DNA of 64,000 nt. Origin: Morganella psychrotolerans (lineage in GTDB: Bacteria > Pseudomonadota > Gammaproteobacteria > Enterobacterales > Enterobacteriaceae). The translations under genes and the position numbers were made by a program. How positions within the stretch are numbered: the first letter of the stretch is position 1; the number at the start of each line of letters is the position of its first letter. The stretch is taken from NCBI RefSeq assembly GCF_001676155.1, contig NZ_LZEW01000030.1, positions 62,001-126,000 of the forward strand, given 5' to 3'. The notes below the pieces were generated by a model. The model made no database searches, was not told the origin of the DNA, and saw only the letters and a list, made by a program, of their open reading frames with translations. Shown here piece by piece: positions 19,717 to 29,830 of the stretch.

Positions 19717-21088
19717 ATCTTACCGTATTCTGATTGTTGATGATGAAAAAAACCTGAGTCAGATGCTACAGACGGCTTTCCGGATTGACGGGCACGACAT
19801 ACTGACCGCCGGAGACGGCGAAGCTGCTGTGGCGTGTTTTAAACAAGAACAGCCTGATGTGGTGCTGATGGATATCCGTATGCCGAAACTGGATGGCATT
19901 GAGGCTCTCCAGCAAATGCGGGACATTAACTCAGGTATTCCTGTGATCCTGATGACAGCTTACGCGGCGGTGGAAACCGCCGTAGAGGCGCTGCGTCTGG
20001 GCGCATTTGATTATGTGATAAAACCCTTTGATTTAACGGAGCTTAAACTGCTTATCTCCCGCGCGTTGCAATTACAGGAGATGAAACAGGAAATTAACCT
20101 GCTGCACCGTGAGCTGAGTGCCAGCTATCAATGGGGAAGAATGCTGACCCGCAACCCGAAAATGATGGAGATTTGCCGCGATATCGCCAAAGTGTCCCGC
20201 AGCCAGGCCAGTGTATTAATTACAGGGGAAAGCGGGACAGGCAAAGAAGTGGTGGCGCGGGCGATTCATTACAACAGCGAACGGGCAGGCGGACCCTTTA
20301 TTAAAGTAAATTGCGGGGCATTGCCCGGTTCTTTGCTGGAAAGTGAATTATTCGGCCATGAAAAAGGGGCATTTACCGGCGCTCAGGTTCAGCGGCAGGG
20401 ACTGTTTGAACGGGCAAGCGGCGGCACATTGTTACTTGATGAAGTCGGCGAGATGCCATCAGATTTGCAGGTAAAATTACTGCGGGTGGTACAGGAAAAG
20501 GAATTTGAGCGGGTAGGCGGCAGTAACACTATCCGCGTGGATCTCCGCATTGTCGCCGCAACAAACCGGGATATGGATGAACGCGTGCGGGAAGGGCATT
20601 TCCGGCGGGATCTTTTCTACCGTCTGAATGTTATCCATTTAAATTTACCGCCCCTGCGTGAGCGCCCGGAGGATATCGGTTTACTGGCTTCCCATTTCTT
20701 ACAGAAATTCAGTCAGGAGAACAACCGGGACATTATTGAGCTGGCGCCGGAAACACTGGCACTGCTGACGGGGTATCCGTGGCCCGGGAATGTGCGGGAA
20801 ATTTCTAATGTGATTGAGCGGGCGGTTATTATGAGCACCGGTTTTGTTATTTTCCCGGAAGACCTGCCGGAACAACTGTTGTCACAGGTGAGAAGTCAGG
20901 TGACACCATTGCTGCCGGTCATGCAGGAGCCGGGGCTGAATTTAAAAGAAAACATCAAAGCCTATGAAAAAGAGCTGATTATTTCGGCGCTGGCAGAATA
21001 TCAAAATAATAAGACACATACCGCATCTGCATTAGGGATCAGTCGCCGGGCATTAATGTATAAATTACAAGAATACAATATCGAATAA
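19703..21088 (+). CDS. atoC: Sigma-54 response regulator AtoC
   Basis: NtrC-type response regulator activating atoDAEB, 461 residues. The receiver domain has phospho-Asp57 ([13 protein letters not shown]) and Lys107 (VIKPFD). The AAA+ domain has Walker A GESGTGKE (175-182), the sigma-54 contact loop GAFTGA (222-227), and [16 protein letters not shown]. The Fis-type HTH is at the C-terminus ([21 protein letters not shown]). It is translationally coupled with atoS and followed by a terminator, then a sigma-54 promoter and the genes it should control. It also serves as antizyme in E. coli, which cannot be judged here. Confidence 0.96.
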   Translation: MITTKSYRILIVDDEKNLSQMLQTAFRIDGHDILTAGDGEAAVACFKQEQPDVVLMDIRMPKLDGIEALQQMRDINSGIPVILMTAYAAVETAVEALRLGAFDYVIKPFDLTELKLLISRALQLQEMKQEINLLHRELSASYQWGRMLTRNPKMMEICRDIAKVSRSQASVLITGESGTGKEVVARAIHYNSERAGGPFIKVNCGALPGSLLESELFGHEKGAFTGAQVQRQGLFERASGGTLLLDEVGEMPSDLQVKLLRVVQEKEFERVGGSNTIRVDLRIVAATNRDMDERVREGHFRRDLFYRLNVIHLNLPPLRERPEDIGLLASHFLQKFSQENNRDIIELAPETLALLTGYPWPGNVREISNVIERAVIMSTGFVIFPEDLPEQLLSQVRSQVTPLLPVMQEPGLNLKENIKAYEKELIISALAEYQNNKTHTASALGISRRALMYKLQEYNIE

Positions 21089-21104
21089 TATAAAATATAA
21101 TTAT

Positions 21105-21146
21105 AAAAAAGCACGGAGATATAAATCATATATCCCGTGCTTTTTT
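21105..21146 (+). terminator. Bidirectional-type terminator after atoC
   Basis: AAAAAAGCACGG ... CCGTGCTTTTTT stem with an AT-rich loop that can pair further (GATATAAATCATATATC), ending in U6. It isolates atoSC from atoDAEB. Confidence 0.85.
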
Positions 21147-21307
21147 GTTTTTGCTATGAATAATTTTGCACACTGTGCATTTTATTGCACCTTTATTTTA
21201 TGTATCTATTTATATGGTTTGTTAATTAATTTATCATTTAATTTAATTATCAATATATATCAATGCATTATTGTTGTGTTGGTATAACAAAAAAAACGAC
21301 ATTATTA

Positions 21308-21324
21308 TTGGCATGCCACTTGCT
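21308..21324 (+). promoter_or_regulatory. Sigma-54 promoter of atoDAEB
   Basis: TTGGCAT-GCCAC-TTGCT has GG and GC spaced by ten bases, as in the -24/-12 consensus TGGCAC-N5-TTGC. It lies 40 bases upstream of atoD and downstream of atoC, matching AtoC/sigma-54 control known in E. coli. Confidence 0.85.
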
Positions 21325-21364
21325 ATTACCTTTCTGAGAATATTTTATTTCAAAGGGAAGGAAA

Positions 21365-22015
21365 ATGAAAAATAAACAAATAACAATAAAGAAAGCCGGT
21401 GAGTTTTTTCATGACGGAATGACCATTATGGTCGGTGGTTTTATGGGTATAGGAACACCACCGCGCTTAATTACCGAATTATTAGAATCCGGCGTAAAAG
21501 ATTTAACGATTATTGCGAATGATACCGCGTTTGTTGATACCGGCTTAGGTCCGCTGGTGGTGAACGGACGGGTGAAAAAAGTCATTGCATCTCATATCGG
21601 AACCAACCCGGAAACCGGACGCCGCATGATTGCCGGTGAAATGGAGGTTCAGCTTGTTCCTCAGGGCACACTGGCGGAGCAAATCCGCTGCGGTGGTGCC
21701 GGGCTGGGCGGGTTTTTAACACCCACCGGGGTCGGCACCATTGTTGAAGAGGGAAAACAAAAAATAACCCTCGATGGCCGTGATTATCTTCTCGAACTTC
21801 CTCTGCGCGCCGATCTGGCGCTTATTCAGGCTCACAAAGCCGATGCTCTCGGCAACCTCACCTATGAACTCAGCTCCCGCAATTTTAACCCACTGATGGC
21901 GCTGGCTGCGGATATCACTATCGCGGAGCCGGATGAAATGGTCGCTGTCGGTGATATTGACCCGGATTGTGTCGCCACACCAGGGGCGATTATTGACTGG
22001 CTGATTGTGGAATAA
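21365..22015 (+). CDS. atoD: Acetoacetate CoA-transferase alpha subunit
   Basis: Alpha subunit of acetate-acetoacetyl-CoA transferase, activating acetoacetate (and short-chain fatty acids) with CoA from acetyl-CoA. The 216 residues have the type I CoA-transferase alpha signature ([20 protein letters not shown]) and [26 protein letters not shown] lies just before ATG. First gene of the sigma-54-driven ato operon; partner atoA follows after 8 bases. Confidence 0.96.
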   Translation: MKNKQITIKKAGEFFHDGMTIMVGGFMGIGTPPRLITELLESGVKDLTIIANDTAFVDTGLGPLVVNGRVKKVIASHIGTNPETGRRMIAGEMEVQLVPQGTLAEQIRCGGAGLGGFLTPTGVGTIVEEGKQKITLDGRDYLLELPLRADLALIQAHKADALGNLTYELSSRNFNPLMALAADITIAEPDEMVAVGDIDPDCVATPGAIIDWLIVE

Positions 22016-22023
22016 GGAAAACA

Positions 22024-22692
22024 ATGATGAATGCAAAAGAATTGATTGCCCGCCGTGTGGCGCTGGAACTGAATGACGGGGATGTTGTTAATCTCGGGAT
22101 TGGTCTGCCGACGCAGGTCGCGAACTATTTACCGGAAGGTGTGTATATTACGCTGCAATCGGAAAATGGTTTTCTGGGGCTGGGTCCGGTGACAACACCG
22201 CACAAAAATCTGGTCAATGCGGGCGGACAGCCCTGCGGTATTTTGCCGGGTGCGGCGATGTTTGACAGTGCGTTCTCCTTTGCGCTGATCCGGGGCGGTC
22301 ATGTGGATGCGAGTGTGCTGGGCGGCTTACAGGTGGATCAGCATGCGAATCTCGCGAACTGGGTTGTGCCGGGCAAGATGGTGCCGGGCATGGGCGGCGC
22401 GATGGATCTCGTGACCGGCGCACGCAAAGTTATTATCGCGATGGAGCACTGTGCAAAAGATGGTACAGCCAAGATTTTATCTGATTGTACGATGCCGCTG
22501 ACCGCTGTGGATGCGGTCGATGTGCTGGTGACTGAACTGGCGTTATTTCGTTTTGAAAATAAACAGATGGTGTTGTGTGAGTTTGCGCCCGGTGTGGATA
22601 TTGACACTATCCGTGAGAAAACAGGCGCGCAATTTATTGTTTCGCCGGATCTCTGTGAGATGCCGTCAGGTGTTACTGAGGGGGTTGTATGA
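22024..22692 (+). CDS. atoA: Acetoacetate CoA-transferase beta subunit
   Basis: Beta, catalytic subunit of the acetoacetate CoA-transferase, 222 residues. The active-site Glu47 lies in ITLQSENGFLGLGP, the conserved SENG motif that forms the CoA thioester intermediate. GGLQVDQHANLANWVVPGKMVPGMGGAMDL is a further family hallmark. AAGGAAAAC precedes a doubled ATG. Its stop overlaps the atoE start (ATGA), indicating coupling. Confidence 0.96.
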   Translation: MMNAKELIARRVALELNDGDVVNLGIGLPTQVANYLPEGVYITLQSENGFLGLGPVTTPHKNLVNAGGQPCGILPGAAMFDSAFSFALIRGGHVDASVLGGLQVDQHANLANWVVPGKMVPGMGGAMDLVTGARKVIIAMEHCAKDGTAKILSDCTMPLTAVDAVDVLVTELALFRFENKQMVLCEFAPGVDIDTIREKTGAQFIVSPDLCEMPSGVTEGVV

Positions 22693-24011
22693 TCCGAAGT
22701 ATCTCCCGTGTGATGACCCGTGTGGTGAGCCGTTATCTGCCGGATCCGTTGATCTTTGCAATGCTGCTCACGATGCTGACATTTATCATCGCACTTTCAC
22801 TGACACCAAGTACGCCGATGGATCTGGTGAATATGTGGGGGAACGGATTCTGGAATCTGCTGGCGTTTGGTATGCAGATGGCATTGATCATCGTTACCGG
22901 TCATGCCCTGGCAAGCTCTCCGCCGGTTAAACGTATTTTACGGATGACCGCGTCACTGGCAAAAACCCCCGTTCAGGGGGTGATGTTAGTCACCTTTTTC
23001 GGTGCGATCGCCAGTGTGATTAACTGGGGTTTCGGATTGGTTGTCGGTGCCATGTTTGCGCGTGAAGTGGCACGCCGTGTTCGTGGCTCTGACTATCCGC
23101 TGCTGATCGCCTGCGCCTATATCGGGTTTATGACATGGGGCGGCGGTTTTTCCGGCTCCATGCCGTTACTGGCGGCAACACCGGGTAATCCGGTTGAGCA
23201 TATCGCCGGGCTTATCCCTGTCAGTGACACTATTTTCACCCGCTACAATATTTTTATTACTTTGTCGCTGATCGCTATTTTGCCTTTCGTTACCCGTCTG
23301 ATGATGCCGGGTAAAGGGGATGTGGTGACGGTTGACCCGGCATTACTGGAAGAAGAGCCGGATTTCCAGAAAAAGTTGCCGAAAGATGCTCCTGTATCAG
23401 AGCGTATGGAGGAGAGCCGGATTATCACATGGATTATCTGCCTGCTCGGATTTAGTTTCCTCGCGATGTATTTCATTAAGAATGGTTTCAATATCACCAT
23501 TAACACCGTCAACATGCTGTTCCTCCTGACCGGTCTGCTGCTGCACAAAACCCCGATGGCCTACATGCGCGCGGTCAGTTCCGCGACAAAAAGTACCGCC
23601 GGAATCCTGGTGCAGTTTCCGTTCTATGCCGGTATTCAGCTCATGATGGAAGGCTCCGGATTAGGCGGCCTTATCACTGAGTTCTTTATCAATGTTGCAG
23701 ATAAAGATTCTTTCCCGCTGATGACCTTCTTCAGTTCCGCACTGATTAACTTTGCCGTGCCGTCCGGTGGCGGACACTGGGTTATTCAGGGTCCGTTTGT
23801 CATGCCTGCGGCACAGGCTCTGGGCGCTGATCTTGGTAAATCAGTTATGGCCATCGCCTACGGTGAACAGTGGATGAACATGGTTCAGCCATTCTGGGCG
23901 CTGCCGGCACTGGCAATCGCCGGTCTGGGCGTCCGGGACATTATGGGGTATTGCATCACGGCACTGCTCTTCTCTTGTCCGATTTTTATCATTGGTCTTG
24001 TTTTTCTTTAA
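22689..24011 (+). CDS. atoE: Short-chain fatty acid transporter AtoE
   Basis: Inner membrane short-chain fatty acid permease, 440 residues with about ten or more membrane segments. It starts IRSISRVMTRVVSRYLPDPLIFAMLLTMLTFI as in E. coli AtoE, and has the conserved SVINWGFGLVVGAMFAREVARR and FAVPSGGGHWVIQGPFVMPAA regions. It supplies butyrate/acetoacetate-type substrates to the CoA-transferase encoded by the two preceding genes. The start overlaps the atoA stop. Confidence 0.94.
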   Translation: MIRSISRVMTRVVSRYLPDPLIFAMLLTMLTFIIALSLTPSTPMDLVNMWGNGFWNLLAFGMQMALIIVTGHALASSPPVKRILRMTASLAKTPVQGVMLVTFFGAIASVINWGFGLVVGAMFAREVARRVRGSDYPLLIACAYIGFMTWGGGFSGSMPLLAATPGNPVEHIAGLIPVSDTIFTRYNIFITLSLIAILPFVTRLMMPGKGDVVTVDPALLEEEPDFQKKLPKDAPVSERMEESRIITWIICLLGFSFLAMYFIKNGFNITINTVNMLFLLTGLLLHKTPMAYMRAVSSATKSTAGILVQFPFYAGIQLMMEGSGLGGLITEFFINVADKDSFPLMTFFSSALINFAVPSGGGHWVIQGPFVMPAAQALGADLGKSVMAIAYGEQWMNMVQPFWALPALAIAGLGVRDIMGYCITALLFSCPIFIIGLVFL

Positions 24012-24034
24012 TAACAAAAGGATAAGGAAAGAAA

Positions 24035-25219
24035 ATGAATAATATCGTTATTGTCGGCGCATTACGTACCGCTATCGGCAGTTTTAATGGCGCTCTGGCG
24101 GATGTCAGTGCTGTGGAACTCGGCACCACCGTTGTGGGTGCATTACTGAGAAAAACAGAGCTTGAGCCGGGTCTTGTTGATGAAGTCATTATGGGCAATG
24201 TGCTACAGGCAGGCACAGGGCAGAATCCTGCGCGGCAGATACAGATAAACAGCGGCATTCCGGATGAAGTATGTTCTTATACCGTTAATAAACTGTGTGG
24301 TTCCGGGCTTAAAAGTGTCGCCCTGGGTGTTCAGGCTATCAGTAACGGGGATGCGGATATCATTATTGCCGGCGGAACGGAAAATATGAGTCAGGCACCT
24401 TACCTTCTGGACAGCCGCGCGCGTAAAGGCTTACGTCTGGGCGACGGCGTGGTTCAGGATTCATTGCTGAAAGATGGTTTGATGTGTTCCATCCATGGCT
24501 ATCACATGGGGGTTACCGCAGAAAACATAGCAAAAGCGTATCATCTCAGCCGTGAAGATCAGGATGCCATTGCGCTGGCATCCCAATTGAAAGCGGAAAG
24601 CGCTATTACACGCGGTGCATTCAAAGCAGAGATTGTGCCGGTCACAATTAAAGGCCGTAAAGGTGATGTGATTGTCGATACCGATGAATTCCCGAAAGCC
24701 GGTTCAACGGCGGAAGGGCTGATGAAATTACGTCCGGCATTTGATAACGAAGGAACCGTGACAGCCGGTAATGCATCCGGTATCAATGACGGTGCTGCGG
24801 CACTGATGCTGATGACAGAAAACCGGGCTAAATCTCTCGGGTTAGTTCCGCTTGCCAGGGTTCGTGGCTATGCATCCGGTGGTGTTGCACCGGCACTGAT
24901 GGGACTGGGTCCGGTACCGGCAACGCGGAAAGTTCTGGAAAAAACAGGTTTGTCGCTCAGTGATATTGATTTGATTGAAGCGAATGAGGCCTTTGCTGCG
25001 CAGTTCCTTGCTGTCGGACGCGAGCTTGGTTTTGATCCGGAGAAAGTGAATATTAACGGCGGTGCTATTGCGTTGGGTCATCCAATCGGGGCAAGTGGTG
25101 CCCGGGTTCTGGTCACGCTGCTGCATGCATTACAGGCTCAGAATAAGACGCTGGGGCTGGCGACGCTGTGTATCGGTGGCGGACAGGGAATTTCGATGGT
25201 TATTGAGCGCCTGCAATAG
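24035..25219 (+). CDS. atoB: Acetyl-CoA acetyltransferase (thiolase)
   Basis: Thiolase II, splitting acetoacetyl-CoA into two acetyl-CoA, 394 residues as in E. coli. Catalytic Cys88 is in [11 protein letters not shown], the His in [19 protein letters not shown] and the second Cys in [19 protein letters not shown] precedes ATG. Last gene of the ato operon, followed by a strong terminator. Confidence 0.97.
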   Translation: MNNIVIVGALRTAIGSFNGALADVSAVELGTTVVGALLRKTELEPGLVDEVIMGNVLQAGTGQNPARQIQINSGIPDEVCSYTVNKLCGSGLKSVALGVQAISNGDADIIIAGGTENMSQAPYLLDSRARKGLRLGDGVVQDSLLKDGLMCSIHGYHMGVTAENIAKAYHLSREDQDAIALASQLKAESAITRGAFKAEIVPVTIKGRKGDVIVDTDEFPKAGSTAEGLMKLRPAFDNEGTVTAGNASGINDGAAALMLMTENRAKSLGLVPLARVRGYASGGVAPALMGLGPVPATRKVLEKTGLSLSDIDLIEANEAFAAQFLAVGRELGFDPEKVNINGGAIALGHPIGASGARVLVTLLHALQAQNKTLGLATLCIGGGQGISMVIERLQ

Positions 25220-25253
25220 CGGAGCCTGACTGTATATTCTTGTCATTACATCA

Positions 25254-25276
25254 CCCGGCTGCGGCCGGGTTTTTTG
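25254..25276 (+). terminator. Terminator after atoB
   Basis: CCCGGC-TGCG-GCCGGG hairpin followed directly by U6, 34 bases past the atoB stop. Confidence 0.9.
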
Positions 25277-25772
25277 TCTGTTTTTTGTGCTTATTAACAA
25301 AAGTGCAGATAAGTTAATTTTTCATACGAAATATTTACAATAATTTAATTTATTAACTTTTGTTTACTCATCTAATTATGATTATTGGATGGGGTATTGT
25401 TCTAAAAACAAGGGTCACAGGGCGAACACATCTTTTTACATCCTGTAAAAACTCGGTATTTAGACTGCATTTAAGTCAAAGCACATTTATTTTCTTATTA
25501 TTTGGCATATAACACCTAATGTACTAATTCATTGCACTTTTAATCGATTTATATTTTGAGTTATTACATTCTTACATCATGATTTTTAAGGTGAAATATA
25601 CCGTTACATTCAGTCATGCCCGCCCCGCATTTTACTCACAAACAGCAGATCCTTTGGTTTTTCAAAAATGCCCCTATCTACGATAAACTACTTATAGATT
25701 TAAGTGTTTATTCTATGATCCGTAAACTAAAAAAAGGAATTTTAGTGATGGTCTGTATAGGGTTATTGATCA
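25277..25772. other. AT-rich spacer upstream of first MrpJ-like gene
   Basis: About 500 bases of AT-rich DNA with no convincing gene. AAAAAAGGAATTTTAGTG at 25730-25747 is a good ribosome site for ATG at 25748, which matters for the frame choice of the next gene. Confidence 0.5.
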
Positions 25773-26106
25773 ATGATAAAAAAAATATGCGGTATCCGAA
25801 GCTATCGGACAAGTTATCAGGCAATACCGGAGCAACGCGGGCTTAACAACAAAACAACTGGCGCACAGAATAGGGATTAGTCAGCAGCAGCTGTCCCGTT
25901 ATGAGCGGGGTGTTAATCGCATTGATGTCGATACGCTATTACGTGTCAGTCTGGCGTTTAAAATAACCCCCGGGCGTTTCTTTGAAGAAATGAATGAGTC
26001 TTACGCAGGATTCGAACTGCCTGCCTATGAAGAGGGGGAGGGTGATATACAGGAAATCCGCATGAGCCTTATCGCGGATAGTATAATTTCACCCCGTGAT
26101 TTTTAA
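25773..26106 (+). CDS. MrpJ-like HTH (XRE) fimbrial-type regulator, frameshifted
   Basis: Small Cro/CI-type HTH protein resembling MrpJ, the Proteus regulator that swaps between fimbriae and motility. The HTH text is GLTTKQLAHRIGISQQQLSRYERGVNRIDVDTLLRV, closely matching the paralogue at 35696 (ISQQQMSRYERGVNRVDVDCLVRI). As written, an A8 run (25778-25785) blocks any start. With seven A, ATG 25773 gives MIKKYAVSEAIGQVIRQYRSN and 110 residues, aligning end to end with the paralogue. With nine A, the well-placed ATG 25748 would be used instead. No fimbrial genes adjoin it. Confidence 0.75.
25778..25785 (+). other. A8 frameshift site in first MrpJ-like gene
   Basis: A8 right after ATG-AT. Three frames are selected by run length: A7 opens the gene from 25773, A9 from 25748, A8 closes both. 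Confidence 0.75.
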
Positions 26107-26252
26107 TTATTACTTATTTTAATTTTTACATCATAAACAGAATAGCAGGGATGATCTGCTGATTATTTGACCGTATTTTTTATGCGCAGAATTATACGCA
26201 GAAAATAGATGAGCTCAAAGGTAACCGGCACCGTTCTTTTGTCCGGCAAAAA

Positions 26253-26273
26253 GCGGGAGATATAATCTCCCGC
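26253..26273 (-). terminator. Terminator of the methionine gamma-lyase operon
   Basis: GCGGGAGAT-ATA-ATCTCCCGC perfect stem, with U5 following on the minus strand. It lies downstream of the permease stop. Confidence 0.75.
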
Positions 26274-26360
26274 AATATGCTGACCGGTGAAGAAATTTAA
26301 TAACAGGGTCAGAAGGACAGAGGTTCGTTATTCATATAGCAGTGCTGAGTTTTTTAACGT

Positions 26361-26391
26361 CACAAAACCGGTATCAGATACCGGTTTTGTG
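26361..26391. terminator. Long hairpin after the permease gene
   Basis: CACAAAACCGGTAT-CAG-ATACCGGTTTTGTG, a 14-bp perfect stem with internal A4/T4. It could terminate in either direction or stabilise the permease mRNA end. The rest of 26107-26430 shows nothing else. Confidence 0.7.
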
Positions 26392-26430
26392 TGTGTGGTT
26401 TTTACGTTGTTCTGTTTTTATTCAGTCCGG

Positions 26431-27714
26431 TTACTCAAGGTATTTAAAGAATGGCGCAATGAGCAGCAGGATACCGAATCCCATAACACACCAGGCTTTC
26501 CAGTCTTTGAATTTTTTCAGTTTCGCAACACGGAATACCAGATAAACAGGGATTAAGCAGGACACGATGGCATATAACGGACTACCAATCTGGAAGAACA
26601 CAACGACAGAGAAACCGGTAGACACCCACGCTGTCAGTAATGCAACAATAAAGACAGAAATAACGATGTTTAACACGGTGTAGTTAATTTTCTCTTTGTC
26701 CATGAAGCGGGAGAGCAGGTTAACAGCAAGACCTTTTACCGATTCCTGGAAGCCAAGATAGATACCGAAGAACGCGGTCAGAACTGCAAAAATATTCAGT
26801 ACTGTTGTCATCACGCTGACTACTGCGCCGGGAATAACCTGAGCGGCAATTGCCAGTGCAGAGATGTTCTGTTCAAACGCTGATACAGCCTGTTCATGAC
26901 TGATAGAGAATGTAAAAGAGAATGAGAAGAACAGGATAATGGTGACCAGTGTGATGTATGCCACGCGGTGAGCGCGGATAGCACGGTAGGTCGCCACACG
27001 TTTGTCAGATTCCAGTTTACGGTACGCGATATTCATCGGGTTCAGAATCTGAACAAAAACCGCAGAGAAGAAAGCAAACGGGACAGTTAACAGTACGTCG
27101 CGGGTAAAATCACCTAACGCCGGAAATGCAGTGATATTATTGAAATCCCAGTGAGGGATCATCACCAGACCCAGGGAGATAATGATACCGACCTTAATGA
27201 TAACCATCGGTCCGGAGATTTTGAACAGCAGTTTCTCACCCTTTGACGCAACGAAAATCAGCGCGGAAAAGACAACGACGCGATATATCAGTGAATCAGA
27301 GAGAACACCTTCTGTAACGCCGAAAGTATGGAGGTAAGAGGCACTGTCGAAAATAACGGAAAGGGAATAAATAAATATACCGTGGATAAGCATCAGGAAG
27401 TAAATAATCCCCAGTGCGACACCCCAGTTACTGCCGAGATACTGTGTAATAATGTTTGTGTAGTCTTCACACTCTTCACTTTCAGACAGCGTATTCATAT
27501 ATAACTTCTGCAACATATAAGTTGCCGGATACGCAATCATGAACGCTAAAATAAATACCCAAATACCTTTTAAGCCAATCTGGATTGGCATTACAACCGT
27601 ACCTGCACCAATCGCCATACCAATACAAAGTACCACCCATCCGGCGTCATACATTGTAAACGGTATTTTGCCCAGCGCTTTCGCGGGATTCTCGGTTGAG
27701 GTCATGTCCGCCAT
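26431..27714 (-). CDS. HAAAP-family amino acid permease
   Basis: Amino acid:proton symporter of the hydroxy/aromatic amino acid permease family (SdaC/TdcC/YhaO-like), 427 residues and about 11 membrane segments. It has the N-terminal [20 protein letters not shown] typical of the family and the central [20 protein letters not shown]. It lies 240 bases downstream of methionine gamma-lyase on the same strand. A similar lyase-permease pairing is known in Citrobacter, so methionine or a related amino acid is the likely cargo (inference). The SD (GGGG) falls in the loop of an inverted repeat just before ATG. Confidence 0.85.
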   Translation of the reverse strand: MADMTSTENPAKALGKIPFTMYDAGWVVLCIGMAIGAGTVVMPIQIGLKGIWVFILAFMIAYPATYMLQKLYMNTLSESEECEDYTNIITQYLGSNWGVALGIIYFLMLIHGIFIYSLSVIFDSASYLHTFGVTEGVLSDSLIYRVVVFSALIFVASKGEKLLFKISGPMVIIKVGIIISLGLVMIPHWDFNNITAFPALGDFTRDVLLTVPFAFFSAVFVQILNPMNIAYRKLESDKRVATYRAIRAHRVAYITLVTIILFFSFSFTFSISHEQAVSAFEQNISALAIAAQVIPGAVVSVMTTVLNIFAVLTAFFGIYLGFQESVKGLAVNLLSRFMDKEKINYTVLNIVISVFIVALLTAWVSTGFSVVVFFQIGSPLYAIVSCLIPVYLVFRVAKLKKFKDWKAWCVMGFGILLLIAPFFKYLE

Positions 27715-27730
27715 ACTAAGCCCCCTTAGT
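27715..27730 (-). promoter_or_regulatory. Inverted repeat enclosing the permease ribosome site
   Basis: ACTAAG-GGGG-CTTAGT on the coding strand ends one base before the ATG. It places the Shine-Dalgarno G run in a tetraloop and the start codon against the stem, which may lower translation. Confidence 0.55.
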
Positions 27731-27953
27731 TTTCATTATAATTTATTGTGATTATGGTTTTTAAAAAATGTCAGCACAGCTTTATTCTTTTGTTATTACT
27801 GCTAAAAGTATTTTTCAGATACTTAAAGAGCACGCAGATGAATTCAGAGTGGCTCCCGTGAATTTTTCCGCGTGCTCCGTGTACTCATCCCGCTGCGTTA
27901 TTCAACACGACGGGGTGAGTACATTACTGATGACTTAATTTTTCACTCAGGTC

Positions 27954-29151
27954 TTAAGCAACCGCTTTCGCGATGGCTTGTTCCAGGTCGGCAATGATGT
28001 CTTCAGCTGTTTCCAGACCGACGGAGATACGAATCAGGCCGTCAGTGATACCTGCTTTCAGACGCTCTTCAGCCGGGATCGGTGAGTGAGTCATTGAAGC
28101 AGGGTGTTGGATCAGGGTTTCAGTATCGCCGAGGCTTACTGCCAGCAGACATAATTCAACGGAATTCATTACTTTACGGCCGGCTTCAATACCACCTTTG
28201 ATTTCAAAGCTGATCATACCGCCGAAGCCGCTCATCTGTTTTTTCGCTAATTCGTGCTGCGGGTGAGATGGGAGGCCCGGATAGAATACAGATGTGATGT
28301 TCGGGTTAGTTTCTAAGTATTCAGCAACTTTCATTGCGTTAGAGCAGTGACGTTCCATGCGCACATGCAGCGTTTTCAGACCACGCAGAGTTAACCATGC
28401 GTTGAACGGGCTCATGACGCCACCGGTGATGTCTTTAACACCCACCAGACGGGCAGGAACCAGGAAGTCAGCAGGACCGACAATCACACCACCGATAACG
28501 TCGCCGTGACCATTGATGTATTTAGTGACACTGTGAACCACGATGTCTGCACCTAATTCCAGCGGACGCTGGCAGTACGGAGACATAAAGGTGTTATCCA
28601 CAACCAGCATAGCGCCGCCTTCGTGAGCAACATTTGCAGCAGCTTCGAGGTCGATCATTGCCAGAGTCGGGTTAGCAGGCGTTTCGACATACACCATTTT
28701 GGTGTTTGGTTTCATTGCTGCTTTGATGTTTTCCGGATTATCAGCACGAACGAATGTTACTTCGATACCGAACTTAGGCAGAGAGTGAGACAGCAGTGCA
28801 TAAGTACAACCATACAGAGTGTCAGAAGCAACGATGTGGTCGCCCTGACCGCACATGGTCAGAATAGTGGTGGAGATTGCAGAGATACCGGATGCTGTTA
28901 CCAGAGCGGCTTCGCCGTTTTCCAGAACACGCATTTTTTTCTTCTAATGCTGCGTTAGTCGGGTTACCTAAACGGGAGTAGATATAACCTTCTTCTTCTA
29001 ATGCGAAACGTGCTGCCCCTTGCTCTGCGCTGTCAAAAACGAATGTAGAGGTCTGATAGATTGGGGTTGATAACGCACCTGTCAGTGGATCAGGTTGCTG
29101 ACCAGCGTGAACAATCTTAGTGTCATAACCTTTATTCGAATAATCGTGCAT
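27954..29151 (-). CDS. megL: Methionine gamma-lyase, frameshifted
   Basis: PLP enzyme cleaving L-methionine to methanethiol, 2-oxobutyrate and ammonia. It matches the Citrobacter enzyme along its length: [41 protein letters not shown], the active-site Cys in [16 protein letters not shown], the PLP Lys in [21 protein letters not shown], and [18 protein letters not shown] near the end. The frame breaks in A7 at 28934-28940. Six A gives [20 protein letters not shown] and 398 residues, the family length. Behind a sigma-54 promoter, with a permease gene downstream and a TyrR-like activator divergent. The lyase call (not gamma-synthase) rests on the Cys motif and context. Confidence 0.9.
28934..28940 (-). 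other. A7 frameshift site in megL
   Basis: Seven A on the coding strand at codons for EEKM. Six restores the frame. The break comes at about residue 75, so the product as written would be inactive. Confidence 0.85.
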
Positions 29152-29209
29152 ATATCCTCCAGGATAAAATTTTTTTATTTTGCCAACATGTGTTGTTGCA
29201 GTAATAAAA

Positions 29210-29226
29210 GCAACATGCGTGCCAAC
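29210..29226 (-). promoter_or_regulatory. Sigma-54 promoter of megL
   Basis: On the minus strand GTTGGCAC-GCATG-TTGC, a full match to TGGCAC-N5-TTGC with GG and GC ten bases apart, about 60 bases upstream of the megL start. Confidence 0.88.
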
Positions 29227-29307
29227 TCCGGAGGAATTTTTATAACATATTGAATTAAAATGAATAAATAACTTTAACGCATAAGTTAGATGATGTCAGC
29301 AGGAAAG

Positions 29308-29377
29308 AAGTGGAAAGTTAACTGTAAGAAATAGTGACAAAGTGGAACGAAAGTTGACAGTGAGTTGCCACTTTCTG
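29308..29377. promoter_or_regulatory. Candidate activator sites upstream of megL
   Basis: AAGTGGAAAGTTAACTGT (29308-29325), AAGTGGAACGAAAGTTGAC (29340-29358) and inverted CCACTTTCTG (29368-29377) share an AAGTGG core. They sit about 80-150 bases upstream of the -24/-12 element, the usual enhancer distance. Function is inferred. Confidence 0.45.
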
Positions 29378-29830
29378 ATAGACCTGACAGAAGAGTTAAT
29401 TACATTGCGGGGTAAAATCAGACGTGCGTCACATTATAGCCCCAAAAACGAAGAGTGATCCAGATCTCTTTTTAAATTTTTTCCTGAACCGATATGTCCG
29501 GCTGTTGATAATCACCATGCTTCCAATTATTTCCCACGTTACTACTTTGTGAGGCCGCTCAGGTATTGCATGTGATTTTTTCATAGAATTGAGATATCTG
29601 CCGGATACAGTTCAGTGGATTTTGTTTATAGTAAGCGAAGTAATAACACCTAAAATAATAATTATACCACGTATGATGAGCATGCTTATCGTACGGTTTT
29701 TTCATTCCGTTTTATTTTGTTTTTATTTCACACTTTGTTTACTGCACCGGGTCTGTATCTTTCGGGTTAACTCTGGTGAGTGGACAAAAGTTTAAGCACT
29801 ACATACCACTAACCGGGAGTGGCTAAACAC
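29378..29830. other. Spacer upstream of TyrR-like gene
   Basis: About 450 bases without a credible gene. It should hold the promoter of the TyrR-like regulator. I see no clear sigma-54 element on the plus strand. Confidence 0.4.

Noticed and set aside
25616-25846. 76-codon plus-strand frame ending in the first MrpJ-like gene
   Set aside because: Its tail is the out-of-frame reading of the HTH gene caused by the A8 run, and the first half has no features.
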